Below, one piece after another: positions 18,259 through 27,008 of a stretch of 64,000 bases of DNA (positions are counted from its first letter, which is position 1; every line of letters begins with the position of its first letter). Below the pieces are notes generated by a model that was not told the DNA's origin, did not search any database, and was given only the letters and a program-made list of their open reading frames with translations. Made by a program: the position numbers and the translations under genes. This DNA is from Sinorhizobium arboris LMG 14919 (lineage in GTDB: Bacteria; Pseudomonadota; Alphaproteobacteria; Rhizobiales; Rhizobiaceae): NCBI RefSeq assembly GCF_000427465.1, contig NZ_ATYB01000008.1, positions 310,001-374,000 on the forward strand. Direction: 5' to 3'.

Positions 18259-19250
18259 CAGGCCACCCTGCGGCGGAAGTCGAGGAGTTCCCGCCAGAAG
18301 CCGGCCGACCAGGCAAAATGCATGACCATGGCTGCAACGGCGGCGAGGGGGCCGTAAGGATTACGCTGGCCGAGAGCCATCCAGACGCCGTAGCCGAGGC
18401 ATGCGGCAGCCCAAACTCCCACTGGCACCACGGCCATCCAGTTGACGATCGCGAGAAGCGCTCCGAAAGCGATGGGCGCCACCGCAAGCGGCAGCATCTG
18501 CCTGAGCGCGGGCATTGCGCGATGTTTGAGAAAGTTCTTTGCCCGTCCGCGGCCGTAGCCGAAATATTGCCAAAACAGCGGGACGAGCTTGGCACGAGGA
18601 TAATAGACCATGCTCGTCTTGTCGGTCATCCAGATCCGATAGCCCGCTTTTCCGAGACGATAGTCGAGTTCGGCATCCTCGTTGTGGCTGAAGCTCTCGT
18701 CATAGCCGCCGACGGCCCTGAAGGCTTCGATGCGCATCAAGGCATGATGACCGTGCTCGGCCCAGTGGCCGACGGCACCGGTTCGGTGCTTCGAACCGCC
18801 ATTGCCGAGCTTCGAGTTCTGGGCGAAGGCCGTTGCCTTCTGGAAGGTGCTGAAACCGACGGTCTGCATGGCGACCACGATCGAGTCCGCTCCTGTCGCC
18901 AAAGCGTCCTCGACGAGCCGCTCGCAATAGTCGTCCGGATAGGTTCCGTGCGCGTCGATGCGGATGAGGTAGTCGCTGCCGGAGCCGAGTTCGGCGACGG
19001 CGCGATTGACCGCTGCGCTCTGTATGCGCTTCGGATTGTCGAGGAAGAGCACCCGTGGATCCTCAGCGGCAAGGCGCCGGGCGATCTCCCGCGTTCCGTC
19101 GGTGCTGCCGCCGTCGGCAATGACCACCCGTGCGTTCAACGGTGTGAGTGACGGGCGCAGCCTTTCGATCAGCGCCTCGATATGCGAGGCCTCGTTGAGG
19201 CAGGGTATGACGATAAGACTCGACGTGGACGTCCGTTCATCTGAGCTCAT
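18258..19250 (-). CDS. exoA: Succinoglycan beta-1,3-glucosyltransferase ExoA (GT2)
   Basis: The ATG at 19250, which overlaps the exoL stop by 4 bases, gives 330 residues; the frame stays open far upstream but that part is antisense of exoL-coding sequence in another frame. IVIPCLNEASHIEALIERL near 13-31, VVIADGGSTDGTREI near 45 and IRIDAHGTYP near 98 mark a GT2 domain; membrane segments follow in the last 90 residues. It adds the first glucose to the galactose-diphospholipid in the assigned S. meliloti pathway. Confidence 0.94.
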   Translation of the reverse strand: MSSDERTSTSSLIVIPCLNEASHIEALIERLRPSLTPLNARVVIADGGSTDGTREIARRLAAEDPRVLFLDNPKRIQSAAVNRAVAELGSGSDYLIRIDAHGTYPDDYCERLVEDALATGADSIVVAMQTVGFSTFQKATAFAQNSKLGNGGSKHRTGAVGHWAEHGHHALMRIEAFRAVGGYDESFSHNEDAELDYRLGKAGYRIWMTDKTSMVYYPRAKLVPLFWQYFGYGRGRAKNFLKHRAMPALRQMLPLAVAPIAFGALLAIVNWMAVVPVGVWAAACLGYGVWMALGQRNPYGPLAAVAAMVMHFAWSAGFWRELLDFRRRVA

Positions 19251-20458
19251 AGAAATCCACCTTCGTTGTGGCGGGAACCCGCCATCGCGACTACGGGAAC
19301 CGTCTTCGGTGCCTCGAGGGTGAGCGCAGCCAGTTGCCGCACCAGAGCTTCGCAATCGGCGCGGTTGAACACCCAGGACCCGGAATTGCAGCGGCTGACG
19401 CGCTCTGCGGCGTCGGCATAACAATTTGGCGTCAGCGAACCGAGAACTCTGGCGAGACTCTCGGCATCGGCTTCCTCGAGAGTGACGCCGATACCTCGCA
19501 CGGACAGGAAACGGGCGGTCTCCGTCCCTTTCGCGGCGATCGGAATTCGGCCGTGGCGGCAGCCCTCGTAGAGCCGGTTCGGCAGCAGCCAGGCAGAATT
19601 CTGGCCCTCCTCGAAGAAGTCGATCGCCCAGGTGAAATGAACCTCGCCGTAGATTTCTGCCAAGTCTTCGGGATTGCGGTAGGCGCCTTCGAACCGCATG
19701 AAGGGCTCGTTCCGGACGAAGCCGTCGAAATCGTCGAATTCGGAATAGGCGGGCCTGCCGCGCAGAACGATCTCGAAGCGGCCCTCCATCTTGCGCGTGA
19801 ATTCGGCGAGAAGGGCGAGCGACCTGCGGCAGCGCAGCGCTCCGAACCAGCCGATCTTCCAGGGCGAGCCGGGCGGCGGGCATTCGGCCGTTGGGGCGGT
19901 CCGCTGCTCGACCGTGCCGTCGATTTCGAGCACCTTGTTTTCCAGCAGCATCGGCGGAGCCCCGATACCGGAAAGGGGCCGGAAATAATGCTCGATGAAG
20001 GCGGGGGAACTGGTGATCAACAGGCGCGCATCCTTGCCGAGCTGGCTTTCGGCCGCGCGCAGCATCTGCCCGACGATATCGGTTCGCAGCATGAGGCGGT
20101 GGATGTCGAGGCATTCGTAGACGATGGGAACCGCGCCGCCGAAGAGCGCGACTGCTCTCTGCGCCACGGCAAGCATCTCCAGATTGCGCGCGATGATGAC
20201 ATCCGGTTTGCGGACATGGCCGAACCGGCGTCGCAGCGACAAGCAGGCGCGAGCGACGGCACCGATTCGCTGAGCGAAACGGCCGTCGGCGGTGGTTCCG
20301 AGTTCGATCGGCTCGACGCCTTCGATGGCGGCCAGCGGATTGCCGCCGCGGCGGAAGCCGGCGAGCGTCACGCGTGCGCCGCCCGCGACGAGCGTGAGGG
20401 TTCTCCGGCGCACTGCGGGATCGGCAAGATCCTGTGCGAGATAGAGTATCTGCAGCAT
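19247..20458 (-). CDS. exoL: Succinoglycan glucosyltransferase ExoL
   Basis: A 403-residue protein without clear membrane segments, predicted to be a GT-B type transferase (N-terminal LYLAQDLADPAVRRRTLTL; C-terminal region with LPNRLYEGCRHGRIPIAAKG near 300, where such enzymes bind the nucleotide). In the S. meliloti pathway it adds the second glucose, beta-1,4. It overlaps exoA by 4 bases. A 93-base gap separates it from exoK, and an inverted repeat abuts its start codon. Confidence 0.92.
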   Translation of the reverse strand: MLQILYLAQDLADPAVRRRTLTLVAGGARVTLAGFRRGGNPLAAIEGVEPIELGTTADGRFAQRIGAVARACLSLRRRFGHVRKPDVIIARNLEMLAVAQRAVALFGGAVPIVYECLDIHRLMLRTDIVGQMLRAAESQLGKDARLLITSSPAFIEHYFRPLSGIGAPPMLLENKVLEIDGTVEQRTAPTAECPPPGSPWKIGWFGALRCRRSLALLAEFTRKMEGRFEIVLRGRPAYSEFDDFDGFVRNEPFMRFEGAYRNPEDLAEIYGEVHFTWAIDFFEEGQNSAWLLPNRLYEGCRHGRIPIAAKGTETARFLSVRGIGVTLEEADAESLARVLGSLTPNCYADAAERVSRCNSGSWVFNRADCEALVRQLAALTLEAPKTVPVVAMAGSRHNEGGFL

Positions 20459-20474
20459 GAAAACGTCCGTTTTC
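20459..20474 (-). promoter_or_regulatory. Inverted repeat over the exoL ribosome-binding region
   Basis: On the coding strand GAAAACGGACGTTTTC lies immediately before the exoL ATG. The arms GAAAAC and GTTTTC can pair around a GGAC tetraloop. This occupies exactly the positions where a ribosome site should be, so it may limit ExoL translation or be read through coupling. A DNA-binding site is the other possibility. Confidence 0.45.
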
Positions 20475-20551
20475 CTGCCCAGCCCGGGGCCGAGCTTAGT
20501 TCAATTCTTTGTGCACTGCAACAAAATGGATAAATTACTCAGTTCCGGCCA

Positions 20552-21361
20552 TCATTCGGATTGCGCCCTCTCCAGTTGGCAGGCGACCGACTCGGCGAAC
20601 TGGCACTCGTCGCCGGCAGCCGTGAAGGCGACGCGATCGACCTGGAGCTTTGTGGGCTCCTTGTAGGAGAAGGTGCCCATCCAGTCGGTGAGCGTGTCCG
20701 TACCCCAGAGGCTGAAGAAGATCTTCTGGGCGTTTACCGGGATCTTCGCCGGATCGGTCACTTCGTGAACCAGTTCGCCGTTGACGTAATAGCGGATGCG
20801 GTTCTTTTCCCAGACGAAGGCATAATCGTTGAAGCCCTGGTTGGCGCCACCCGGGACATCGGCGAGAAATTCGTTGCCGCCCGTTGCCGACACATACTGG
20901 TTGATCTGTACTTTCGCCGTGTTCTTTCCGAGAACTTCGAAATCGATCTCGTCGTGCGGCTTCTTGTCGGCCGGTCCGATATAAGTGAAGAAGGCCGAGT
21001 TCAGGCCCGAACCGTCGGCCGCCTTGATCCGGGCCTCGTACGTGCCGTAGCCGAAACGCTTGCGTGTCTGGATTTCCCCGCAGGCGAAGTTACGCTCCTT
21101 TACCTTCCTTTCCTCGAAGGTCAGTTCCAGAACGCCGTCAACGGTCTTCACCTGCTTCTTCGACCAGGTGCAATTCTGGTGCCCGCCATTGTTCCATCCA
21201 TCCGAAACGAACCAGATGCCGGTGTCGAGGGTGTCGAAATCGTCCTTGAACGAGGTGCCGTTGGCGCCTTCCTGCGCCGCCGCCGCGCCCGCGAAACCGG
21301 CGAGAGGGAGCATTGCGATGAAGGCGAGACGGGCGATGCGTCTACGGTGATCGATAGTCAT
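20552..21361 (-). CDS. exoK: Secreted endo-beta-1,3-1,4-glycanase ExoK (GH16)
   Basis: The second of two ATGs (21361) lies 8 bases after AAAGG and gives 269 residues; ATG 21367 is only 2 bases from it. A signal peptide (..LAFIAMLPLAGFAGAAAAQ) is followed by a GH16 jelly roll with the catalytic signature DEIDFE near 137-142, where the two Glu act as nucleophile and acid/base. It cleaves nascent succinoglycan outside the cell, giving low molecular weight forms, partly redundant with ExsH. Confidence 0.95.
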   Translation of the reverse strand: MTIDHRRRIARLAFIAMLPLAGFAGAAAAQEGANGTSFKDDFDTLDTGIWFVSDGWNNGGHQNCTWSKKQVKTVDGVLELTFEERKVKERNFACGEIQTRKRFGYGTYEARIKAADGSGLNSAFFTYIGPADKKPHDEIDFEVLGKNTAKVQINQYVSATGGNEFLADVPGGANQGFNDYAFVWEKNRIRYYVNGELVHEVTDPAKIPVNAQKIFFSLWGTDTLTDWMGTFSYKEPTKLQVDRVAFTAAGDECQFAESVACQLERAQSE

Positions 21362-21366
21362 GGTCA

Positions 21367-22497
21367 TTACCTTTGCTGGGGCGAATAGCCTGCCTGCGCG
21401 CCTTGCTGATGCTGCATGGCCATTCGTTTCGCGCCTGTTCGGCTGCCGGTAAGCACTGCGAGGAGGTCCGGCGCCAAGCGCTGTACGAGGTTGTGGGACA
21501 CGACGAGGATCGCAATGGCGATGAACGGCGCCGTGAAGTAGAAGAGCGGATAATAGCTGAGTCCGGTACGGTTCCAGATCATCCAGAACAGGACGAGCAA
21601 CGGATAGTGGCCGCAGAAGATCCAGAAGCTCAGCCCGCTCCCGCGCCCCAGTCTTTCGCCGAGACGCGAACGGATAAGCAGTTCCGACATCGCCCAGGAG
21701 CCGATAATGCCCGCGATCGAACTCAGGCGGAGTGCCGTGTCGAGCCAGAGCGGAAAATCCGGACCGGTGTAGTAGAGACCGACGGCGATTACGACCGCGA
21801 TTGCCAGGAATCCAGCCGCGATCGGTGCGGCGAGGCGATCTAGCATTTTGATGTTCACGCCATGCAGGCTCGCATAGATTCCGACCGAGAAGCCGAACAC
21901 GATGGACTTCTTGAGAAAGATCCCGTTGGGCAGCGGCAATATCGCATAGGCGAGCAGAGCAAGCAGGGTCACGCGCGGATAACGGCTTACCAGCAGGGCG
22001 AGAAGCGGCGACAGCAGGATACAGAGCATAAGGTCGCGCAGGAAATACAGTGGCAGGTTGACGGGCGGTGCCTCGATCGCAAAGGCCATGCTCAGCCACT
22101 GGCGCGGTGTCGCATTGATCGTATCCGGCAGGTAGCCGAAGCCCAGGCCCTGGTGTTGGACGGCGTAAACCACCAGAAAGAAGGAGCCGCTCCAGATAAG
22201 GAACGGCAGGAGAACGGTCCGCGTCTTGGACTTCAGCGTCTTCCAATAGTCGAAACCGGCAAGGCCCCGCCGGAAAAGAAGATAGCCGGAGATTGCGCTG
22301 AGGCAGGGAACACCGATGCGGAACAGGCTTTCGCCGAGAAAGACGCGCAGCCAGTCCAGCATGCCGTAGTTGCCCAGAAAGGGACTCCACTGCGGATTGT
22401 AGGGAACGTGCACAAATACGATGCCGGAGATCAGCAGAATGCGCATCAGGTTGATGCGTGCCGAGACATTCGCGTCCATACTCACGATATCAGTCAC
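21367..22497 (-). CDS. exoH: Succinoglycan O-succinyltransferase ExoH
   Basis: A 376-residue polytopic inner-membrane acyltransferase of the Acyl_transf_3 family: about ten membrane segments, with ARINLMRILLISGIVFVHV near the N-terminus carrying the conserved His. It succinylates the repeat unit; in S. meliloti, loss of this modification impairs infection of host roots and makes the polymer resistant to ExoK/ExsH cleavage. It is the first gene of the exoH-to-exoP run, and exoK follows with a start next to its stop. Confidence 0.94.
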   Translation of the reverse strand: MTDIVSMDANVSARINLMRILLISGIVFVHVPYNPQWSPFLGNYGMLDWLRVFLGESLFRIGVPCLSAISGYLLFRRGLAGFDYWKTLKSKTRTVLLPFLIWSGSFFLVVYAVQHQGLGFGYLPDTINATPRQWLSMAFAIEAPPVNLPLYFLRDLMLCILLSPLLALLVSRYPRVTLLALLAYAILPLPNGIFLKKSIVFGFSVGIYASLHGVNIKMLDRLAAPIAAGFLAIAVVIAVGLYYTGPDFPLWLDTALRLSSIAGIIGSWAMSELLIRSRLGERLGRGSGLSFWIFCGHYPLLVLFWMIWNRTGLSYYPLFYFTAPFIAIAILVVSHNLVQRLAPDLLAVLTGSRTGAKRMAMQHQQGAQAGYSPQQR

Positions 22498-23092
22498 TCC
22501 CTATCGGGCAGCGCCTTGCGGCAGCCGTTTCAACAGAGCAGACCTCAGCCCGCAGGGAGAGAAACTAGGGCACTCCCGAAGAAAAAATATGGCGTTGCAG
22601 CAGAAAAGTGCACAGAGACATGCTGCAGTGCACCTAAGCGGCGAGCTTCCGCGAAAAAGACGGCAGCCCGTCTGAAGGCTGTTTCCTTGATAAATCCCGG
22701 TTTCGCGGCACGTTGCAGAAATCGTCCCCCGCAGAAGTTTGGGGCAATCGGCGGTTGAATGTCGCTATTGTGAATTTTTAGCGCGGGCGCTCTTTTCCTC
22801 GAAGGAGGGACGCCGATTTAGGCAGGCACCGGGCGAAATGCGGCAAGGTTGGGGCGTATCCAGCCGGGCGGGCCTGCATCGAGGTGGGCGAGATTCGCGG
22901 CCGGGTGCAAGAGGGAGGCATGCGTTCTGGCTGGAGGCGACGGCCGCCGGATCGCGTGCATATTCCCTGCAATAGGATCCGATGAAAGCAGGGGGCTGCG
23001 CAAGTTGCCCGTTTCGCGTTTCGGTGGCTCGTCGCTGGACTCTCGGCTCAGGTCCCAAGGGAACCCTGTGCCCGACTTCGCATGAAGATGAT
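22498..23092. promoter_or_regulatory. 595-base intergenic region upstream of exoH
   Basis: No convincing gene is present on either strand; short open frames here have no ribosome sites and no family features. The part next to exoH (about 22498-22640) is locally AT-richer and should hold the promoter for exoH and the following genes. A direct short repetition TGCAGTGCAC/GTGCACAGAG occurs near 22608-22632. No clear terminator follows the 85-residue gene at its left edge. Confidence 0.45.
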
Positions 23093-23350
23093 CTAGTGAT
23101 CTTTTGGCTTTGCAGAAACGGTCTTGGTGTCGCTTTCGCGAAGCGGTTTCGCAAGCTCTTCGACCTCGGTCTGGCGTATTGCCGCGACCTTCGGGTCTTT
23201 CGATTTCAGTGAAGGCACAAAAATCGCCGCAAGAACGCCGATCGGCCCGAGTATGCAGCCGATGAGCAGCCAGAGCAGACTATGACCGCCCCTAACCGCC
23301 GCGACAACGGCGGTAACAATGGCACACAGGATCCAGAATTCTAAAATCAT
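23093..23350 (-). CDS. Small inner-membrane protein, hypothetical
   Basis: An 85-residue protein with two hydrophobic segments (EFWILCAIVTAVVAAV and SLLWLLIGCILGPIGVLAAIF) and a charged cytoplasmic tail (VEELAKPLRESDTKTVSAK). The arrangement is that of small two-helix membrane proteins. It lies 19 bases downstream of exoI on the same strand, so the two are likely co-transcribed. No role in succinoglycan production is known to me. Confidence 0.65.
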   Translation of the reverse strand: MILEFWILCAIVTAVVAAVRGGHSLLWLLIGCILGPIGVLAAIFVPSLKSKDPKVAAIRQTEVEELAKPLRESDTKTVSAKPKDH

Positions 23351-23369
23351 CGACTCTCGTTTGCAGCCT

Positions 23370-23954
23370 TCAGCAACTCGGCTTTCGGTTTACATTGCCG
23401 GCGCGCGCAGCGCAGGCGTGTTCGGGTTGGGCGCGCCAGATTCCGGCACCGTTCGACTTGGCGGTCTCCTGAGCGGAAGCGTAGAGGCCTGTGCTGTCCG
23501 TGTCCCGATCGACGGCGTTTCCGGTCTCGATCAGCCAGCGGTTCACGTCCTCGCCGTCGGCCCGGAAGCAGGTCCCGACAAAGCGGCCGTAGCGATCGCG
23601 TCCCACAAACTCGCAACGGGTCGGGCCGGATTCCGACAGAAACGCTTTCAGGGCCGAGGCCGATTCCTTGCCGCACCGGTAATCTGCTCCTCTTTCATCG
23701 AGGCAGACTTGCCACTCTTCCGGCGCGTCCACACTGTTAAGTTGGACGCGTTCGCCCGCAATTTCAATAGTATCGCCGTCGATCACCAGGGCCTGGCCAA
23801 TGAGGGGATCCGCGGCATCGGCAGTATGCGTCACGACAAGTGCCGCCAGCGCGGCGCCGATCGAACGCGCACTGGCTGAGGCCAGTCCCGCCGAGCGCCA
23901 AGGCGCGCGCCTGCCGGAGAGATTTGCAGCGCTTCTGGTGACGGTCATGCCCAT
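23370..23954 (-). CDS. exoI: Secreted staphylococcal-nuclease-like protein ExoI
   Basis: Up to 194 residues with an unusually long basic N-region before a signal-like segment (SIGAALAALVVTHTADA). The SNase-type domain follows: VIDGDTIEIAGERVQLNSVDAPE region near 58-80 and DRYGRFVG near 120. Aligning by eye to the SNase active site, Glu43 and Arg87 equivalents are present but the Arg35 position is Gln, so nuclease activity may be weak. ATG 23948 has the better ribosome-site spacing; 23954 is the outer start. Its role in EPS synthesis has remained unclear in S. meliloti. Confidence 0.85.
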   Translation of the reverse strand: MGMTVTRSAANLSGRRAPWRSAGLASASARSIGAALAALVVTHTADAADPLIGQALVIDGDTIEIAGERVQLNSVDAPEEWQVCLDERGADYRCGKESASALKAFLSESGPTRCEFVGRDRYGRFVGTCFRADGEDVNRWLIETGNAVDRDTDSTGLYASAQETAKSNGAGIWRAQPEHACAARAGNVNRKPSC

Positions 23955-24118
23955 CCCTGTTCAGCCCGATAACCCGAACAGGCTAACCCAGGTGGATGCC
24001 ATTCACATCCTTCAAAACTGTGGGTGAATACGACCGGGACGTGCATATCAACATGCTTGGGCGCAGGCCGTCGCGCGGCGCTTCGCTCGCCGAGCGGATG
24101 ATTCGCGCTGGGACGCGC

Positions 24119-24202
24119 TCAAAAGACGAACATGTAGAGCAGGATGATGACGATGAGGGGAACGCCCATCAGCCAAAGGATAATGCCTTTCATCTCGAAC
24201 AT
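24119..24202 (-). CDS. 27-residue single-helix membrane peptide
   Basis: The frame reads MFEMKGIILWLMGVPLIVII and ends LLYMFVF, one perfect membrane helix preceded by a charged cap; ATG 24193 would give 24 residues. I recall very similar tiny proteins (MxKGIIxWLxGIPLIVIILLY..) in other alphaproteobacteria, usually unannotated. It lies between exoI and exoT on the same strand. The ribosome site is weak. A function is unknown. Confidence 0.5.
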   Translation of the reverse strand: MFEMKGIILWLMGVPLIVIILLYMFVF

Positions 24203-24325
24203 CCGTGTTGTTGCCTTCGATGCGGTAACGCGGCGTGCGGCAAACCGTTCCCGTCCGCCGCTGTTTGGCGGCGACAAAAAGGCCGGGCTGACCCGATCCA
24301 TTCCCTCTGCAGTCTGGCGGGTCTC

Positions 24326-25810
24326 CTACTCGGCGGCCCCCACGAGAGCCGACTTCGACTTGCGCGCCCGCGCCATTTCCAGAAGCCTCCGCAACAGCAG
24401 TCGCTCCGTCAGGAGTATCAGAACCGTGTAGATCACGCCGCCGATAGCCGCCCCGACGATCAGTTGCGAAACGGCATGCGGCACGTGAGCGCCGAAATGC
24501 TCGAGCAGAAAGCGGACGACGAGCGCCATCAGCAGCGCCGCGATCATCGGCCGGCTGGATAGGAACAAGCCCTTGAGAAACGGCGTACCGTCGGCGCGAA
24601 ACACCACCCAGGAGTAGCCGACAAGCGTTGCGGCATTGACGATGCACAACCAGATCATCGCCTCGACCAGGGAGCCGTCTCTGGCGCCGTAGGCAACCGC
24701 CGCGGTTGTCGCAGCCGCGCGAATCAGCGCCCACCAGAACAGGACGGTTCCGTGGCCGACGCCCTTCAGATACGGAATGAAGGTGCTGCAGGGGGTGAGA
24801 ATTCCTTTCGACAGTGCGAGAAGACCGAGGACCGGCCAGGCAAAGGCCCATTGGCTTCCGAAAAGAACGAGCATTGCGGGCTCGGCCAGCGCCCAGAGAC
24901 CGAACATCATCGGCGCCAGCAGAACGGTGGTCACCTGGGTGCTGAGCATCAGCGCCTGCGAGCGCCGCGCGCGATCATGCATCATCTGACCGAAAGTCGG
25001 GAACAACACGCCCATGACGGCGGAGAGAACGACCTGATTCGGAATGCTCGCGAATCGGTTCGCCGCCGAATAGGCGCCAGCGTCGGAGAGCCCCAGATAT
25101 CGGGATATGACGACCATCGGGGATTGGAACGTGATGAAGTTCGCAATCTCGGAACCCATCATGCCGAAACTGAAGCGGCTGAGGGCCAGAACGCGCTGCA
25201 GCGAGAATACGAAGCGCGGCGTATAGTGGGAAACGGCATAGAGGCCGGACAGGCGCACCAGCGCCGATACGAAAAGCTGGGCGATCAGCGACCAGATGCC
25301 GAAACCGAGCAGGGCCAGAAGGACTGCGATCACGGCGCCGAGCGATTCGGAGATCATGCTCCAGACGGCGTCCTTGCGAAAATTCATCCTGCGCACAAGC
25401 AGCGAATAGGCGACGTCGCCGCCAAGCTGCAGCGGGATCAACAGGCTCATGATCCTGAGCAGGTAGGCAGCCTCCGGCGCGCCGAGCAGCGTGGCCAGGG
25501 GCTCGGCAAACACGAATAATCCGAGCGCCATCATGAGCGCGATCGCGAGGTTTGCCCAGAAAACCGAATGAACGGTTTCCATTTCCTCTTCCTTCTGAAT
25601 GACGAGTGCGGAGGTAAGGCCGGCGCCGCCGATCATGGCGAGGAACTGCACTACGGTGAGCGCAACAGCAACGGCGCCGAATTCCTCGGGAGACAGAATG
25701 CGGGCCAGAATCGGCACCGTGACAAATTTAAGCCCGAATGTCCCTGTCTTGGAGAGAACGCTCCAGCCGACGTTGCGCGTCACTGTCTTTGCGTTAACGG
25801 TTGGAGTCAT
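24326..25810 (-). CDS. exoT: Polysaccharide flippase/exporter ExoT
   Basis: ATG 25810 gives 494 residues, the length I remember for ExoT; a TTG 42 bases upstream would add 14. It is a Wzx-like member of the MOP superfamily with 12 or more membrane segments (VGWSVLSKTGTFGLKFVTVP near the N-terminus). It is thought to move lipid-linked repeats or oligomers across the inner membrane with ExoP and ExoQ, and is linked to low molecular weight succinoglycan. It is divergent from exoW across 123 bases. Confidence 0.93.
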   Translation of the reverse strand: MTPTVNAKTVTRNVGWSVLSKTGTFGLKFVTVPILARILSPEEFGAVAVALTVVQFLAMIGGAGLTSALVIQKEEEMETVHSVFWANLAIALMMALGLFVFAEPLATLLGAPEAAYLLRIMSLLIPLQLGGDVAYSLLVRRMNFRKDAVWSMISESLGAVIAVLLALLGFGIWSLIAQLFVSALVRLSGLYAVSHYTPRFVFSLQRVLALSRFSFGMMGSEIANFITFQSPMVVISRYLGLSDAGAYSAANRFASIPNQVVLSAVMGVLFPTFGQMMHDRARRSQALMLSTQVTTVLLAPMMFGLWALAEPAMLVLFGSQWAFAWPVLGLLALSKGILTPCSTFIPYLKGVGHGTVLFWWALIRAAATTAAVAYGARDGSLVEAMIWLCIVNAATLVGYSWVVFRADGTPFLKGLFLSSRPMIAALLMALVVRFLLEHFGAHVPHAVSQLIVGAAIGGVIYTVLILLTERLLLRRLLEMARARKSKSALVGAAE

Positions 25811-25933
25811 TGGCGAGGATTCCGTGAAGGTCCTTTGACGGAGGATGGGCAAAGGACAGCTCTAGATATAGGCCGCGACCCGGTGGGAGGAGACCACGCA
25901 GACTCTTTTTAGAGAAACCGCAGGGGCGAAAAG

Positions 25934-26893
25934 ATGGCGAAGCTCACAGTTGTCATTCCGTACTACCAGAAGGAAGCAGGAATTCTCCGGCGCGCGCTGG
26001 CGTCCGTTTTTGCTCAGACGTTCTCGGATTTCCACGTGCTCGTGGTCGACGATGAGTCCCCCTATCCTATAGCGGACGAGCTCGCCGGGCTCGCACAGGA
26101 GGAAAGGGAGCGCATCACCGTCATCCGTCAGCTCAACGGCGGGCCGGGTGGCGCGCGCAATACCGGCCTCGACAATGTTCCCGCCGACAGCGACTTCGTC
26201 GCCTTCCTGGATTCCGACGATGTCTGGACGCCGGATCATCTGTCGAACGCCTATCGAAGCATGACGCGTTTCGAAGCCGACTGCTACTGGGCATCGATCA
26301 CCGGCGGCGACGCCTTCTACTATCATTTCGGGGTCGCGGATCTCGAAAAGAGCGAGAAGGTCACACGCCTGGCGGAAAGCCCGCTTGTCGTCGAGCTCCC
26401 GGAGCTCCAGGATGTCATGCTGAAGGATTGGAGCTTCCTCCACTTGTCCTGCATGGTCGTCGGACGCAGGCTCTTCGAAACGGTGCGTTTCGAAGCCGCG
26501 CTCAAGCTTGCGGCCGAGGATGTGCTCTTCTTCTGCGATTGCGTTCTTGCAGCCAAACGCGTGGTTCTTTGCGATGAGGCGGGCGCGGTGCGCGGCGAAG
26601 GCCTCAACATCTTCCATTCAATCGACAACGACTCGCCTCAATTCCTGAAGCAGCAGTTCAACACCTGGGTCGCACTCGACACGCTGGAAGGCCGGTACCG
26701 TAACAGGCCCAATGCGATGGCGGCGATCCGATCCTACAAGCATACGGCGCGCCGGCAGGCGCTCTGGAGCCAGGCACGCCGGATAAAGCGGAGGAAACTG
26801 CCGCAATTCGATCTTCTTGCCCGCTGGCTCTTGCGAGACCCGCGATTGCTCGGCAGCGCCGCCGGGCTGGCGGTTGGAAAACTGTCCCGCTAA
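25934..26893 (+). CDS. exoW: Succinoglycan glucosyltransferase ExoW (GT2)
   Basis: A 319-residue GT2 enzyme with TVVIPYYQKEAGILRRAL near 5-22, VLVVDDESPYP near 36 and VAFLDSDDVWTPDHL near 91, which contains the metal-binding DSDD. It adds one of the last glucoses of the octasaccharide side chain (seventh sugar in the assignment I recall). It starts the exoW-exoV pair, divergent from exoT. Confidence 0.92.
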   Translation: MAKLTVVIPYYQKEAGILRRALASVFAQTFSDFHVLVVDDESPYPIADELAGLAQEERERITVIRQLNGGPGGARNTGLDNVPADSDFVAFLDSDDVWTPDHLSNAYRSMTRFEADCYWASITGGDAFYYHFGVADLEKSEKVTRLAESPLVVELPELQDVMLKDWSFLHLSCMVVGRRLFETVRFEAALKLAAEDVLFFCDCVLAAKRVVLCDEAGAVRGEGLNIFHSIDNDSPQFLKQQFNTWVALDTLEGRYRNRPNAMAAIRSYKHTARRQALWSQARRIKRRKLPQFDLLARWLLRDPRLLGSAAGLAVGKLSR

Positions 26894-27008
26894 CCTCCTT
26901 CGACCCCGATCGGGTAAGCGCCGCCTGCGCTGACGGAACCCGGAACCAAGCGACGACATCCGCCGCAGCGCTTGTCTGGTCGCCTCACAATTGCAAACGG
27001 AGACGGTC

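Noticed and set aside
18258..20114. Apparent 618-residue ExoA with an N-terminal extension
   Set aside because: The extension is an alternative frame of exoL; the ATG overlapping the exoL stop gives the normal 330-residue transferase.
20552..22390. Apparent 612-residue ExoK with an N-terminal extension
   Set aside because: The extension is an alternative frame of exoH, and it would bury the signal peptide of ExoK.
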